Shown one piece after another: positions 1 through 5,777 of a stretch of DNA of 7,447 bases. This DNA comes from JBLHGU01 sp047615875. GTDB taxonomy: Bacteria > Pseudomonadota > Gammaproteobacteria > Arenicellales > CAJQKF01. The translations under genes and the position numbers were made by a program. The DNA lies in NCBI GenBank assembly GCA_047615875.1, contig JBLHGU010000249.1, positions 1-7,447 of the forward strand, given 5' to 3'. The notes beneath the pieces are model-generated. The model was not told where the DNA came from, made no database searches, and worked only from the letters and a program-made list of their open reading frames with translations. Numbering within the stretch: position 1 is the stretch's first letter; the number at the start of each line of letters is the position of its first letter.

Positions 1-105
1 TTGTTTGGCGAATCGTTTTCTTGGTCGTTAACTATTCTACCAAATCTAAGGGCCTTTTTTATCACTACTATCTATATTCCTACTATATTTCAGAACGTTA
101 CGGGT

Positions 106-597
106 TTATGGATGGGCACTAGCTAGATGCAACTTGCCACCTGGTCGTAACAAATCATACATTTGCTGCAGGGCCTTCAATGGATTTGGAAAATGTTCGA
201 TCACATGGGCCGCCAATACAGCATCCGCCTCTTCCAAGGCTACATCCCCAAATGGAGCCTGAACACCGGTTGCGTCTACCCCGCGGGCACGCAGTGCATC
301 CATGCCTCTGCGCAACATTGCAGCACTGGATTCAATAAGTGTGAGTTTCTTTGGCGATCCATGAATAGCGACCCAGGCTTCGGCAAAGGTGCAGGTTCCA
401 GAACCGACATCAACGACGAGATTTTGATGCGGTGAAAGGCGTTGTTGGGCGGAAAGAAAACCTAGATAGCTGTCATAGTATCCTAAGGTTCGCATTTTAT
501 CGCCCCAACGAGGCGCGGCACTGTCATAGCGTGGGGTTAAATATTGTTTTGTTTCGCTCACATTGTGAGCCTGCCATAGATTGGGGATTAATTCCAT
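106..597 (-). CDS. Class I SAM-dependent methyltransferase, probably C-terminally truncated
   Basis: A 163-residue protein with the class I methyltransferase (Methyltransf_11-like) motifs in order. The SAM-binding glycine loop VVDVGSGT is at residues 61-68, an acidic ribose-binding residue is E89 in TLIESS, motif IV DAVLAAHVIEHF is at 125-136, and the LRPGG turn is at 150-154. It would transfer a methyl group from SAM; the substrate cannot be told. The ATG at 597 precedes a sensible N-terminal helix region, but no clear Shine-Dalgarno is visible. The protein stops nine residues after LRPGG, where relatives normally continue with the last strands of the fold (about 40-80 more residues). None of the three frames downstream (bases 1-105) restores a plausible tail, so a truncation by rearrangement is likely. 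The family call is sure; whether it is active is not. Confidence 0.85.
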   Translation of the reverse strand: MELIPNLWQAHNVSETKQYLTPRYDSAAPRWGDKMRTLGYYDSYLGFLSAQQRLSPHQNLVVDVGSGTCTFAEAWVAIHGSPKKLTLIESSAAMLRRGMDALRARGVDATGVQAPFGDVALEEADAVLAAHVIEHFPNPLKALQQMYDLLRPGGKLHLASAHP

Positions 598-706
598 ATT
601 ACAGGAAAAATTCGAGACCGCACTTGCAAGTAGCGATCATATTTGACTTTTCGCTCTGTCTCTTCAATACTCATTCCTGTCATTCGACGCCATTTCAGGA
701 ACGCGG

Positions 707-803
707 ATTCAACCTGCATGGATTATTGTAATAGACAGAATCTGTCTAATCCCCTAATTGTCTAATCCCCTAATTGTCTATTCTGCCTAATGCACTGTTA
801 GAT
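707..803 (+). other. attC-like recombination site or boundary inverted repeat
   Basis: Seen: ATTCAAC followed by C and TGCAT at 707-718, and TGCACTGTTAGAT at 791-803. These match the attC outer boxes RYYYAAC (R'') and GTTRRRY (R'), with inner boxes TGCAT/ATGCA able to pair and a one-base asymmetry. Between them lie the palindrome AGACAGA-a-TCTGTCT (733-747) and two 16-base tandem units. Total length is 97 bases, within the usual attC range. The R' box sits 10 bases before the start codon of the next gene, as in integron cassettes. Short degenerate boxes can arise by chance, so this is an inference; there is no integron integrase gene in the window. Confidence 0.35.
745..776 (+). repeat. Two perfect 16-bp tandem repeats
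   Basis: The unit TCTAATCCCCTAATTG occurs twice head to tail (745-760 and 761-776), followed by the first four bases of a third unit (TCTA). It starts inside the right arm of the AGACAGA-a-TCTGTCT palindrome at 733-747. A TTG codon in the second unit could extend the downstream reading frame, which is one reason the downstream ATG was preferred as its start. The array is probably a replication-slippage product in a non-coding spacer. Confidence 0.9.
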
Positions 804-812
804 TTCCAAGCA

Positions 813-1334
813 ATGATTAAGGTTCCGAAAAAACTTGAAAAGTATTTTAAAAAGGAATGGGATTCTATTCCAATTAGTAGTCATCTTGAAATGCAAGTAT
901 TGGAATTACTTGTCGCTTACTACTACAAAAGAACGCTAAAACCAGCTGAGTCAGATAACGCTATAGAGAATCTACGAGTTGTGCACCACGTATCACTAAT
1001 GGATAACGACCTTGCTATCAAGCTGTGCCGACTTAGAGATAGAGATAACAGGAGTATTTGTTTCGAGCAAGCAATTAAAAAGTATAAACGAAAAATAAGA
1101 ACTGAGAGAGTGGATCGGTTAAAAACGATACTAGACGAGTTTCGCAATGTAACGAAGGAAATTAAAACTACCAGGGATACAAAAATTGCACATTTTTCTA
1201 AGAAGTATGATGGGACAATGCCAGAGTATGAAGATTACGAAGTTGGAATTGAAAAGGCGGTACAATTCGTTGATGAACTTAAAGGGAAGAAGTGTGAATA
1301 CTACCTTTTCGACATGAACCTCAGGCAACACTGA
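813..1334 (+). CDS. Hypothetical protein, possible HEPN/AbiU2-like
   Basis: A 173-residue, highly charged, mostly helical protein. I chose the ATG at 813; the frame is open further upstream to a TTG at 774, but that extension reads through the tandem repeat and the TGCACTGTTAGAT box, so it is unlikely to be coding. There is no strong Shine-Dalgarno. The helix around residues 115-128 contains RDTKIAH, an RX5H arrangement (R121, H127) as in HEPN ribonuclease-fold proteins and the AbiU2-type abortive infection family, where 'R..R..K.IAH' is typical. That assignment is by motif resemblance only. The gene is visibly more AT-rich than its neighbours and is flanked by a near-perfect 16-base inverted repeat (791-806 and 1344-1359), suggesting it arrived as a unit. 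It could instead be an unrelated helical cassette protein. Confidence 0.75.
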   Translation: MIKVPKKLEKYFKKEWDSIPISSHLEMQVLELLVAYYYKRTLKPAESDNAIENLRVVHHVSLMDNDLAIKLCRLRDRDNRSICFEQAIKKYKRKIRTERVDRLKTILDEFRNVTKEIKTTRDTKIAHFSKKYDGTMPEYEDYEVGIEKAVQFVDELKGKKCEYYLFDMNLRQH

Positions 1335-1346
1335 TTACGATGTGAA

Positions 1347-1448
1347 ATCTAACAATGCAATCAAAACGTTCGTTTCACTCACTCGGGCAGTAACATACTC
1401 GAAGCAGTCATCCAGTGTAGTTCTGTAGCGGCAATTGCATATTCATTC
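1347..1448 (+). other. attC-like site behind the HEPN-like gene
   Basis: Thirteen bases after the stop codon lies ATCTAAC (1347-1353), a perfect RYYYAAC R'' box and the exact complement of GTTAGAT at 797-803. That relation is what a gene cassette shows between its own start and its own attC. The inner box ATGCAAT (1355-1361) is perfectly complementary to ATTGCAT (1434-1440), with about 70 bases between. The expected R' box after it (about 1442-1448) is not recognisable, so the site would be degenerate. The middle contains CATACTCGAAGCAGTCATCC (1394-1413), which recurs at 5478-5497. Confidence 0.4.
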
Positions 1449-1473
1449 CAATCGATATAGGGGAAACTAAATC

Positions 1474-1662
1474 ATGGCTTATTCGTATTCTTGTGCGGAC
1501 TGTGAAGGTATGGAAACCTGCCCGGGTAAAGTTATTGCAGAAACAGAAGAGGAGGTTTGGAAGCTCCTGGAATTGCACGCAAAAATTGCCCACGACGAAG
1601 ACGCAAATGAGTGGGATGAAGAGACCCGAAAATATATAAAAACTCTCATCAAGACTGTCTAA
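1474..1662 (+). CDS. DUF1059-type small protein
   Basis: A 62-residue soluble protein with a Cys/His pattern: C7, C10, C16, then H35 and H40 in ELHAKIAH. This matches the general layout of DUF1059 proteins, which start with a cysteine cluster and end with a helix carrying 'HxxxxH'. The spaced Cys and His could bind a metal, but no function is established for the family that I can cite. The start is well supported: AGGGGA at 1459-1464 lies nine bases before the ATG. It is transcribed towards, and converges with, the GMC oxidoreductase gene, with 116 bases between the stops and no obvious terminator hairpin. Length is normal for the family. Confidence 0.8.
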   Translation: MAYSYSCADCEGMETCPGKVIAETEEEVWKLLELHAKIAHDEDANEWDEETRKYIKTLIKTV

Positions 1663-1778
1663 TCAATACTCAAAAGTGGACGCCAAAGCAGTATCCGGGT
1701 TAGTTAAAAAACCACTATATTCTTTCTAGAAGCGGGAAACCCTACAACAGAAAGTAACCAGGAGAAAACATACTTAGG

Positions 1779-3368
1779 CTATTGGTCGTCCTTGATCAGA
1801 TCAGCTCCTTTCTCGGCAATCATGATAACCGGAGCATTCAAATTTCCGCTCACCATCGTCGGCATAACTGAAGCGTCGCAAATCCGCAATCCTTTAACAC
1901 CATTTACACGCAAACTCGAATCCACAACAGAGTTTTCAGCCACACCCATCCGACAACTACTCGAGGGATGCCAGGAGGTAAAAGCAGTTTGCCGAATGTA
2001 ATTGATCAACTCAATTTTGCTTTTGTCGTCAATTCCTGGCTCCAACTCCCCACTAGAGATATCACTGAAAGGTTCCGCACGCATGATCTGTCGCATTAGT
2101 CCCAGACATTCAAGTGCTCGTTCTAGGTCTTCCTGCTCAGAGAAATAATTCGGATCAATCAAGGGGGAAACCAAAGGATTCCCTGACGCCAGCGTAATTG
2201 CGCCAACGCTTATGGGTCGACATTGCTGCCCAGTGAGCTGGAAGAGCCTGCCATCGCGTTTATCGGCGGTCCGAAAAAATTCAGAAGCGCCCGGGACAAA
2301 GAATAGCTGATAAGCTGGGTACCTCCCTCCAGTTTGCGAATGTACAAACCCTCCGGCTTCCAATGACAGATTGGATGATAGAGATCCTCCGCCACTCCGT
2401 TCGAATTCTGCAACTGAGTCTGAGAAACTCCCCGATAGCTCACCATAGAAACTTTCCGGATCTTGCATTTCACAGGTCACAGCACAATCGATATGGTCCT
2501 GAAGTCCTTGGCCGACTCCCGGAAGATCAAGAACTACATCAATATCGTGACGGATAAGGTGATCCGAAGGACCAATCCCTGAGAGCATCAATAAATGCGG
2601 AGAACCAATGGCTCCAGCGGAAATAATAATTTCTTGTCCAGCTAATGCGCGATCTATTGTGCGTCCGCCAGCAATGTAGTCTATTCCCTGAGCCCGCCCG
2701 CTCTTAACGCTGAGGCCTACAACTAGAGCATTTTTGATTAGTGTTAAATTTTCTCGTGCTCTCACGGGATCCAGATATGCCTTATCCACGCTGCAACGTC
2801 GGCCATCGCGGCAGGTCACCTGATAGAAGCCGCAGCCCTCCTGCGTGGCACCATTAAAATCATTGTTGAAGGGGGTTCCGCATGATTGGGCAGCAGCCAG
2901 GAACTTCTCGTTAAGCGGATCTCGTTCCGGTTGGTCTTCTATGCTTAGCGGACCGTCCACACCGTGGTATTCATCGTCGAAAACCGAGTTGGATTCTGCC
3001 CGCTTAAAGTATGGGAGAACATCATCATATCCCCAACCCTCGTTACCAAGGGCTCGCCAGTCGTCATAGTCGCCGCGATTACCACGCACATACATCATGT
3101 AATTTATGAGACTGGAGCCACCAACTCCACGACCGCGTGGAAATCCAATTCGCCGGTTGTGCAGATGCCTTTGAGGAGTAGACTTAAACGCCCAGTCTAA
3201 TTGTGTATCTTCCAATCGGTGTGCCGCTCCGGGTATCTCAACCCAAGGATGCCTAGCCTCGTCTCCGGCCTCGATTAAAAGAACATTGCATTTAGGATCT
3301 TCGGTCAGCCGATTAGCCAAAACGCACCCTGCGGAACCAGCACCCACCACAATGTAATCATAAGTCAT
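1779..3368 (-). CDS. GMC family FAD-dependent oxidoreductase (choline/alcohol dehydrogenase type)
   Basis: A complete 529-residue glucose-methanol-choline oxidoreductase, of usual length. The N-terminal Rossmann motif is VVGAGSAG (7-14), with E33 in LIEAG expected to hold the FAD ribose. GMC signature 1 is GRGVGGSSLINYMMYVRG (79-96), and signature 2 is SAGAIGSPHLLMLSGIG (250-266). The catalytic pair is H467 in SWHPSSSCRMG and N511 in GNLNAP, near the C terminus, before the final FAD-contacting helix. Such enzymes oxidise primary alcohols or choline to aldehydes, cytoplasmic, passing electrons to a quinone or carrier. Residue patterns alone do not fix the substrate. No betaine aldehyde dehydrogenase, BetI regulator or transporter lies nearby, so I do not name it betA. 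No good Shine-Dalgarno is seen before the ATG. It is a stand-alone gene facing away from repeat copy A. Confidence 0.95.
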   Translation of the reverse strand: MTYDYIVVGAGSAGCVLANRLTEDPKCNVLLIEAGDEARHPWVEIPGAAHRLEDTQLDWAFKSTPQRHLHNRRIGFPRGRGVGGSSLINYMMYVRGNRGDYDDWRALGNEGWGYDDVLPYFKRAESNSVFDDEYHGVDGPLSIEDQPERDPLNEKFLAAAQSCGTPFNNDFNGATQEGCGFYQVTCRDGRRCSVDKAYLDPVRARENLTLIKNALVVGLSVKSGRAQGIDYIAGGRTIDRALAGQEIIISAGAIGSPHLLMLSGIGPSDHLIRHDIDVVLDLPGVGQGLQDHIDCAVTCEMQDPESFYGELSGSFSDSVAEFERSGGGSLSSNLSLEAGGFVHSQTGGRYPAYQLFFVPGASEFFRTADKRDGRLFQLTGQQCRPISVGAITLASGNPLVSPLIDPNYFSEQEDLERALECLGLMRQIMRAEPFSDISSGELEPGIDDKSKIELINYIRQTAFTSWHPSSSCRMGVAENSVVDSSLRVNGVKGLRICDASVMPTMVSGNLNAPVIMIAEKGADLIKDDQ

Positions 3369-3523
3369 AGAATCAAGTTTACTCTAACAACGAGCCTATT
3401 TAAACCGAACCAATTCTAGGCTTGCGTTGTAAACCAATCGCTTACACCAGGTCGAATTAACAGATTTCAGAGGATACTGCCACGACAATGAGTTTTTGTC
3501 GGTTTCTCGGCGGTAACTCTGTA

Positions 3524-3810
3524 GATATCAATGACCGTTCAGGGCAGAGGGTGTGCAAAAACGCAGTATTAGAAAAGACCGATGGGCCAGATATATTTAA
3601 AGCTTAACCTCTGGCATAGAAAACCATACGGATTTTCCACTATTGCACTTGTGTATCCCACTATCACACTTCAGTTCCCACTGTAAAATTCGATTCCGAG
3701 TTTTTACACGGTCTGGGCAAGGAAGCGCCATTTCAGGTAATTTTGAATGGTCACTCAAGAATTTCACCAATTTGACAAATTGAAACGGCAGTAAGATACT
3801 CATAACGGCC
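3524..3810 (+). repeat. Intergenic repeat module, copy A
   Basis: The 197-base core (3524-3720) aligns with 4401-4598 with one gap and roughly 26 differences by eye (about 87% identity). The core has inverted ends: GGGCAGAGGGTGTGCAAAAACGC near the left edge pairs with GTTTTTACACGGTCTGGGC at the right edge, like the terminal repeats of an insertion sequence or MITE. The next 90 bases still align with copy B base for base without gaps at about 53%, strongest at the end (ATACTCATAACGGCC). It carries no convincing reading frame; an open frame of 68 codons on the minus strand is not coding-like. The parent element is unknown. Confidence 0.8.
3772..3800 (+). promoter_or_regulatory. Sigma70-like promoter in the tail of copy A
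   Basis: A consensus -35 TTGACA (3772-3777), 17-base spacer and -10 GATACT (3795-3800), reading rightwards. Copy B has a promoter-like pair at exactly the same alignment positions. Transcription would start about 3807 and enter the gene-free stretch leading to the pentapeptide gene at 4129, giving a long leader of about 320 bases. Confidence 0.5.
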
Positions 3811-4128
3811 TTTGGCGGTTCGAGGAAATCACATATTTACTCACAACATTAAATGGTAATCGGCCAATACCGCGCATTGATGCCAATCGTCAATTCAGAA
3901 AAAGGGTACGATGACTGTACTCTTTGAACGAAGTTGTCAGAGGATCGTCAGAACTATAGTAGTCGGCGTGGGCATAACATACATTCGTTGCCATCGTAAT
4001 CCTTCCTTCCAATTCCTACTTCATCGAGCACGAATGAGTGCTGGCATCTTAATGAACGTGTGCTTCGGACTAAAACCGAGCGATAGCGACTGTTAAGTTT
4101 ATTTTAAAATCAATAGGAATTATAAAGA
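3811..4128. other. Gene-free leader upstream of the pentapeptide gene
   Basis: No credible gene is visible. A 61-codon frame begins at 3911 with AAAGGG close before it, but its composition resembles no protein I recognise. There is a small stem near the right end (CGG-actaaaa-CCG, about 4065-4077) and a GTTAAGT heptamer at 4092-4098, 37 bases before the next ATG, that would fit an attC R' box but lacks a matching partner. Otherwise nothing was recognised. Confidence 0.4.
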
Positions 4129-4326
4129 ATGAGAATGAGTAAACTAGTTTGTCTAGCCGCTCTAATTTGGGCATCTTCCTCAATGGCATTTGACGAGGCG
4201 CATCTTCAACAGCTCAAAGACACAAAATCTTGTGTGGGATGTGACCTGACGTACGCGAACCTGACGAACGCGAAGTATTGTAATACAACTATGTGGGACG
4301 GAAGTATCAGCAATAGTGGTTGTTAG
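4129..4326 (+). CDS. Very short exported pentapeptide-repeat protein
   Basis: A 65-residue precursor. Residues 1-20 form a signal peptide (MRMSK, hydrophobic LVCLAALIWASS, cleavage about SMA/FD), so the mature protein of about 45 residues is periplasmic or secreted. It then has CVGC, the pentapeptide units CDLTY-ANLTN-AKYCN, and the tail TTMWDGSISNSGC typical of exported pentapeptide-repeat proteins. Relatives usually have many A(D/N)LXX units; here only two or three remain, too few for a full beta-helix. Two coding units are near-identical 15-base repeats (4244-4258 and 4259-4273, one difference), showing how unit number can change. Start: ATG 4129 with AGGA ten bases upstream; ATG 4135 is a possible alternative. 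The role is unknown; the four cysteines of the mature part may form disulfides. Confidence 0.8.
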   Translation: MRMSKLVCLAALIWASSSMAFDEAHLQQLKDTKSCVGCDLTYANLTNAKYCNTTMWDGSISNSGC

Positions 4327-4400
4327 ATAGCGACTAGCGTTTATAGATGAGGGAGGCAAACCTAGATAGTAGGGGTTCATTTTCCTTCACTTTTACGAGT

Positions 4401-4690
4401 GATGTTAATGGCGGTTCAGGGCAGAGCCTGTGTAAAAACGCAGCATTAGAAAACTCCAATGGACCAGACATACCTAAAGCCTAACCTCTGGCATAAATAA
4501 CCATACGGATTTACCACTATTGCACTTGTGTATCACAACTATCGCACTTCAATTCCCACTATAAAATTCAATTCCGTGTTTTTACACGGTCTGGGCAACG
4601 TAGAGACATAGCGCTAGTTTCTGAACGATCCTTCAATTACCTCTAGAAATTGCTGTCCGCAAATGGGCGCTGTATACTCATCACGGACAT
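4401..4690 (+). repeat. Intergenic repeat module, copy B
   Basis: Core 4401-4598 is the near twin of copy A. Its inverted ends are clearer here: GGGCAGAGCCTGTGTAAAAAC (from about 4419) against the complement of GTTTTTACACGGTCTGGGC (4579-4597), about 19 pairs with short bulges, able to form a fold-back of about 180 bases. Matching to copy A and to copy C extends beyond these ends (17 bases to the left in A; back into the pentapeptide gene end in C; 90 bases to the right in A). The unit is therefore larger than a simple inserted MITE. The downstream tail leads straight into the hydrolase gene. Confidence 0.8.
4650..4678 (+). promoter_or_regulatory. Putative promoter for the hydrolase gene in the tail of copy B
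   Basis: TTGCTG (4650-4655), 17 bases, TATACT (4673-4678). The -10 is good and the -35 weak. It lies at the same offset in the repeat as the TTGACA/GATACT pair of copy A. The predicted start, about 4685, gives a leader of about 29 bases before the GTG at 4714. Confidence 0.5.
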
Positions 4691-4713
4691 TCATGACGAC
4701 TGTAAAATAAATA

Positions 4714-5388
4714 GTGAGCCTGGTTAAAGAGTTAAGTTTTGAAGTTCCCTTAATGGGGTCAGTTTCGGCTATTCTGAATCAACCAGACGAAGCACTTGGT
4801 TTGTATGTACTTGGGCATGGTGACGGATCGAATATTCATATTCCATTTCTGGTTGAACTATCCAAGGCGCTTGAAAATCGCAGTGTTGCCACGTTGCGTT
4901 TTGAGTATCCTTATTCAGACAAACAAGATTTTGTTCCGTTTACTGATATGCCCACTGATCCAGATGTCATCCTGATCGAAACAGTACGTTCAGCTCTCAA
5001 TCGTGCCACTCAACTCGCACCTGAAACACCTCTATTCGTTGGTGGTCATTCCTTGAGTGCGCGGATGGCTACAGAAGCTGATGCGAAAGATAGTTTACCT
5101 GCGAAAGCTATAATTTCACTTGGGTTTCCGCGAAAAGGTGATCCCTCGCGTACGACACACCTAGATCGAACGACCTTACCCATACTTTTTATTCAAGGGA
5201 CAAAAGACAGCTTGGGCACTAAAGATGAAATTCGTGACATGGCTAATACCCTCGGTAAACGAGCAACTGTGAAATGGATTAATGGGGCAACTCATGGCTT
5301 TAAAGTTGAAGGTGCTGAAGATTGCGATGTGATCTATGAAATCGCGAAAATTATCAGCGATTACATTGTTACTAAAGCATATCTTTGA
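4714..5388 (+). CDS. Alpha/beta hydrolase, KANL3/Tex30-like (dienelactone hydrolase-like)
   Basis: A 224-residue cytoplasmic alpha/beta hydrolase of usual length for this small family (COG3571-like). Likely catalytic residues are S113 in the elbow GGHSLSARMA (110-119), D165 in FIQGTKDSLG and H194 in GATHGF. The oxyanion-hole loop is LGHGDG (33-38). Relatives often have GGKSMGGRMA at the elbow; here the second glycine position is changed (HSLSAR). The substrate is unknown; esterase or thioesterase activity would be a guess. The start is GTG at 4714: an ATG 21 bases earlier in the same frame is followed by a stop, and the next ATG (4753) would remove the first strand. No clear Shine-Dalgarno precedes it. 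It appears monocistronic, driven by the promoter within repeat copy B. Confidence 0.85.
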   Translation: MSLVKELSFEVPLMGSVSAILNQPDEALGLYVLGHGDGSNIHIPFLVELSKALENRSVATLRFEYPYSDKQDFVPFTDMPTDPDVILIETVRSALNRATQLAPETPLFVGGHSLSARMATEADAKDSLPAKAIISLGFPRKGDPSRTTHLDRTTLPILFIQGTKDSLGTKDEIRDMANTLGKRATVKWINGATHGFKVEGAEDCDVIYEIAKIISDYIVTKAYL

Positions 5389-5777
5389 GTGTAATTAAAT
5401 CCCCGCTTTGGGCAACTTTGCGACAGTCGGGTTAAACAGATAAATTCCGCTCGCTAGAATTTCGTGACTGTCTCTGCCATACTCTAAGCAGTCATTCGAG
5501 AAGAGTCTGCATAATGTTAAACGCACACAGTTCTTATGTTTAGAAGTTTCGATCTTATCTGACGCATGAGCGACCCGTGACTGGCCAGAAGGTGCTGGAA
5601 CGACCCGCTCACCAAAGTTGAGACATTCTTCACTTCACTTTTAAACCAAAGTGTCTCGAATGTTTTAACGACATACAGCCATAATGTCTTGCACTGCCGC
5701 CGAAGCTTTCATTGTTTGTTTGCCAATATTCGAATTGATCCTGCAGCTACTGGCTTCCATAGTGTCGAATTCGGTTG
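5389..5777. other. Gene-free spacer between convergent genes
   Basis: A spacer of 389 bases between the ends of the hydrolase and propeller genes with no credible reading frame. It holds the attC-like site at 5431-5522, a repeated heptamer CGACCCG (5573-5579 and 5601-5607), the direct repeat ACCAAAGT (5611-5618 and 5645-5652) and a weak inverted pair GAGACA/TGTCTC (5620-5625 and 5652-5657). No T-tailed terminator hairpin was found for either gene. Confidence 0.5.
5431..5522 (+). other. attC-like site behind the hydrolase gene
   Basis: Begins 42 bases after the hydrolase stop with GTTAAAC (one mismatch from an RYYYAAC R'' box) and ends with GTTAAAC (5516-5522), a match to the GTTRRRY R' box. 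Its centre CATACTCTAAGCAGTCATTC (5478-5497) matches 18 of 20 bases of 1394-1413 in the other gene-following site. Some further matching is visible on both sides (CGCTCG, GTCTGCATAAT). Both sites follow plus-strand genes. This could equally be a dispersed, decayed intergenic repeat. Confidence 0.35.

Noticed and set aside
43..60. AAGGGCC followed by six T, terminator-like
   Set aside because: No stem of useful length precedes the T run, and no plus-strand gene is visible upstream.
163..731. Two overlapping plus-strand open frames (90 and 99 codons)
   Set aside because: The first lies opposite the methyltransferase and is its antisense shadow; the second only extends past its start. Neither shows a recognisable domain or ribosome binding site.
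1690..1745. GGTT..AACC and GGG-AAA-CCC between the DUF1059 and GMC genes as terminators
   Set aside because: Stems are only three to four pairs and lack a T tail.
1779..3368. Naming the GMC gene betA and proposing a betaine synthesis locus
   Set aside because: The motifs are shared by the whole family, and no betB, betI or choline transporter gene is present.
3597..3803. 68-codon minus-strand frame inside repeat copy A
   Set aside because: It is not kept open in copy B at the same place and overlaps the inverted end and promoter of the repeat.
3911..4096. 61-codon frame before the pentapeptide gene
   Set aside because: It has AAAGGG near its ATG and lies downstream of the copy A promoter, but the composition is not protein-like and nothing is recognisable. 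I treat it as chance.
4479..4485. GCCTAAC (and GCTTAAC at 3602-3608) as attC R'' boxes inside repeats A and B
   Set aside because: They fit RYYYAAC, but no matching GTTRRRY with complementary inner boxes lies within 150 bases, and they sit in the middle of the repeat core and not at its edge.
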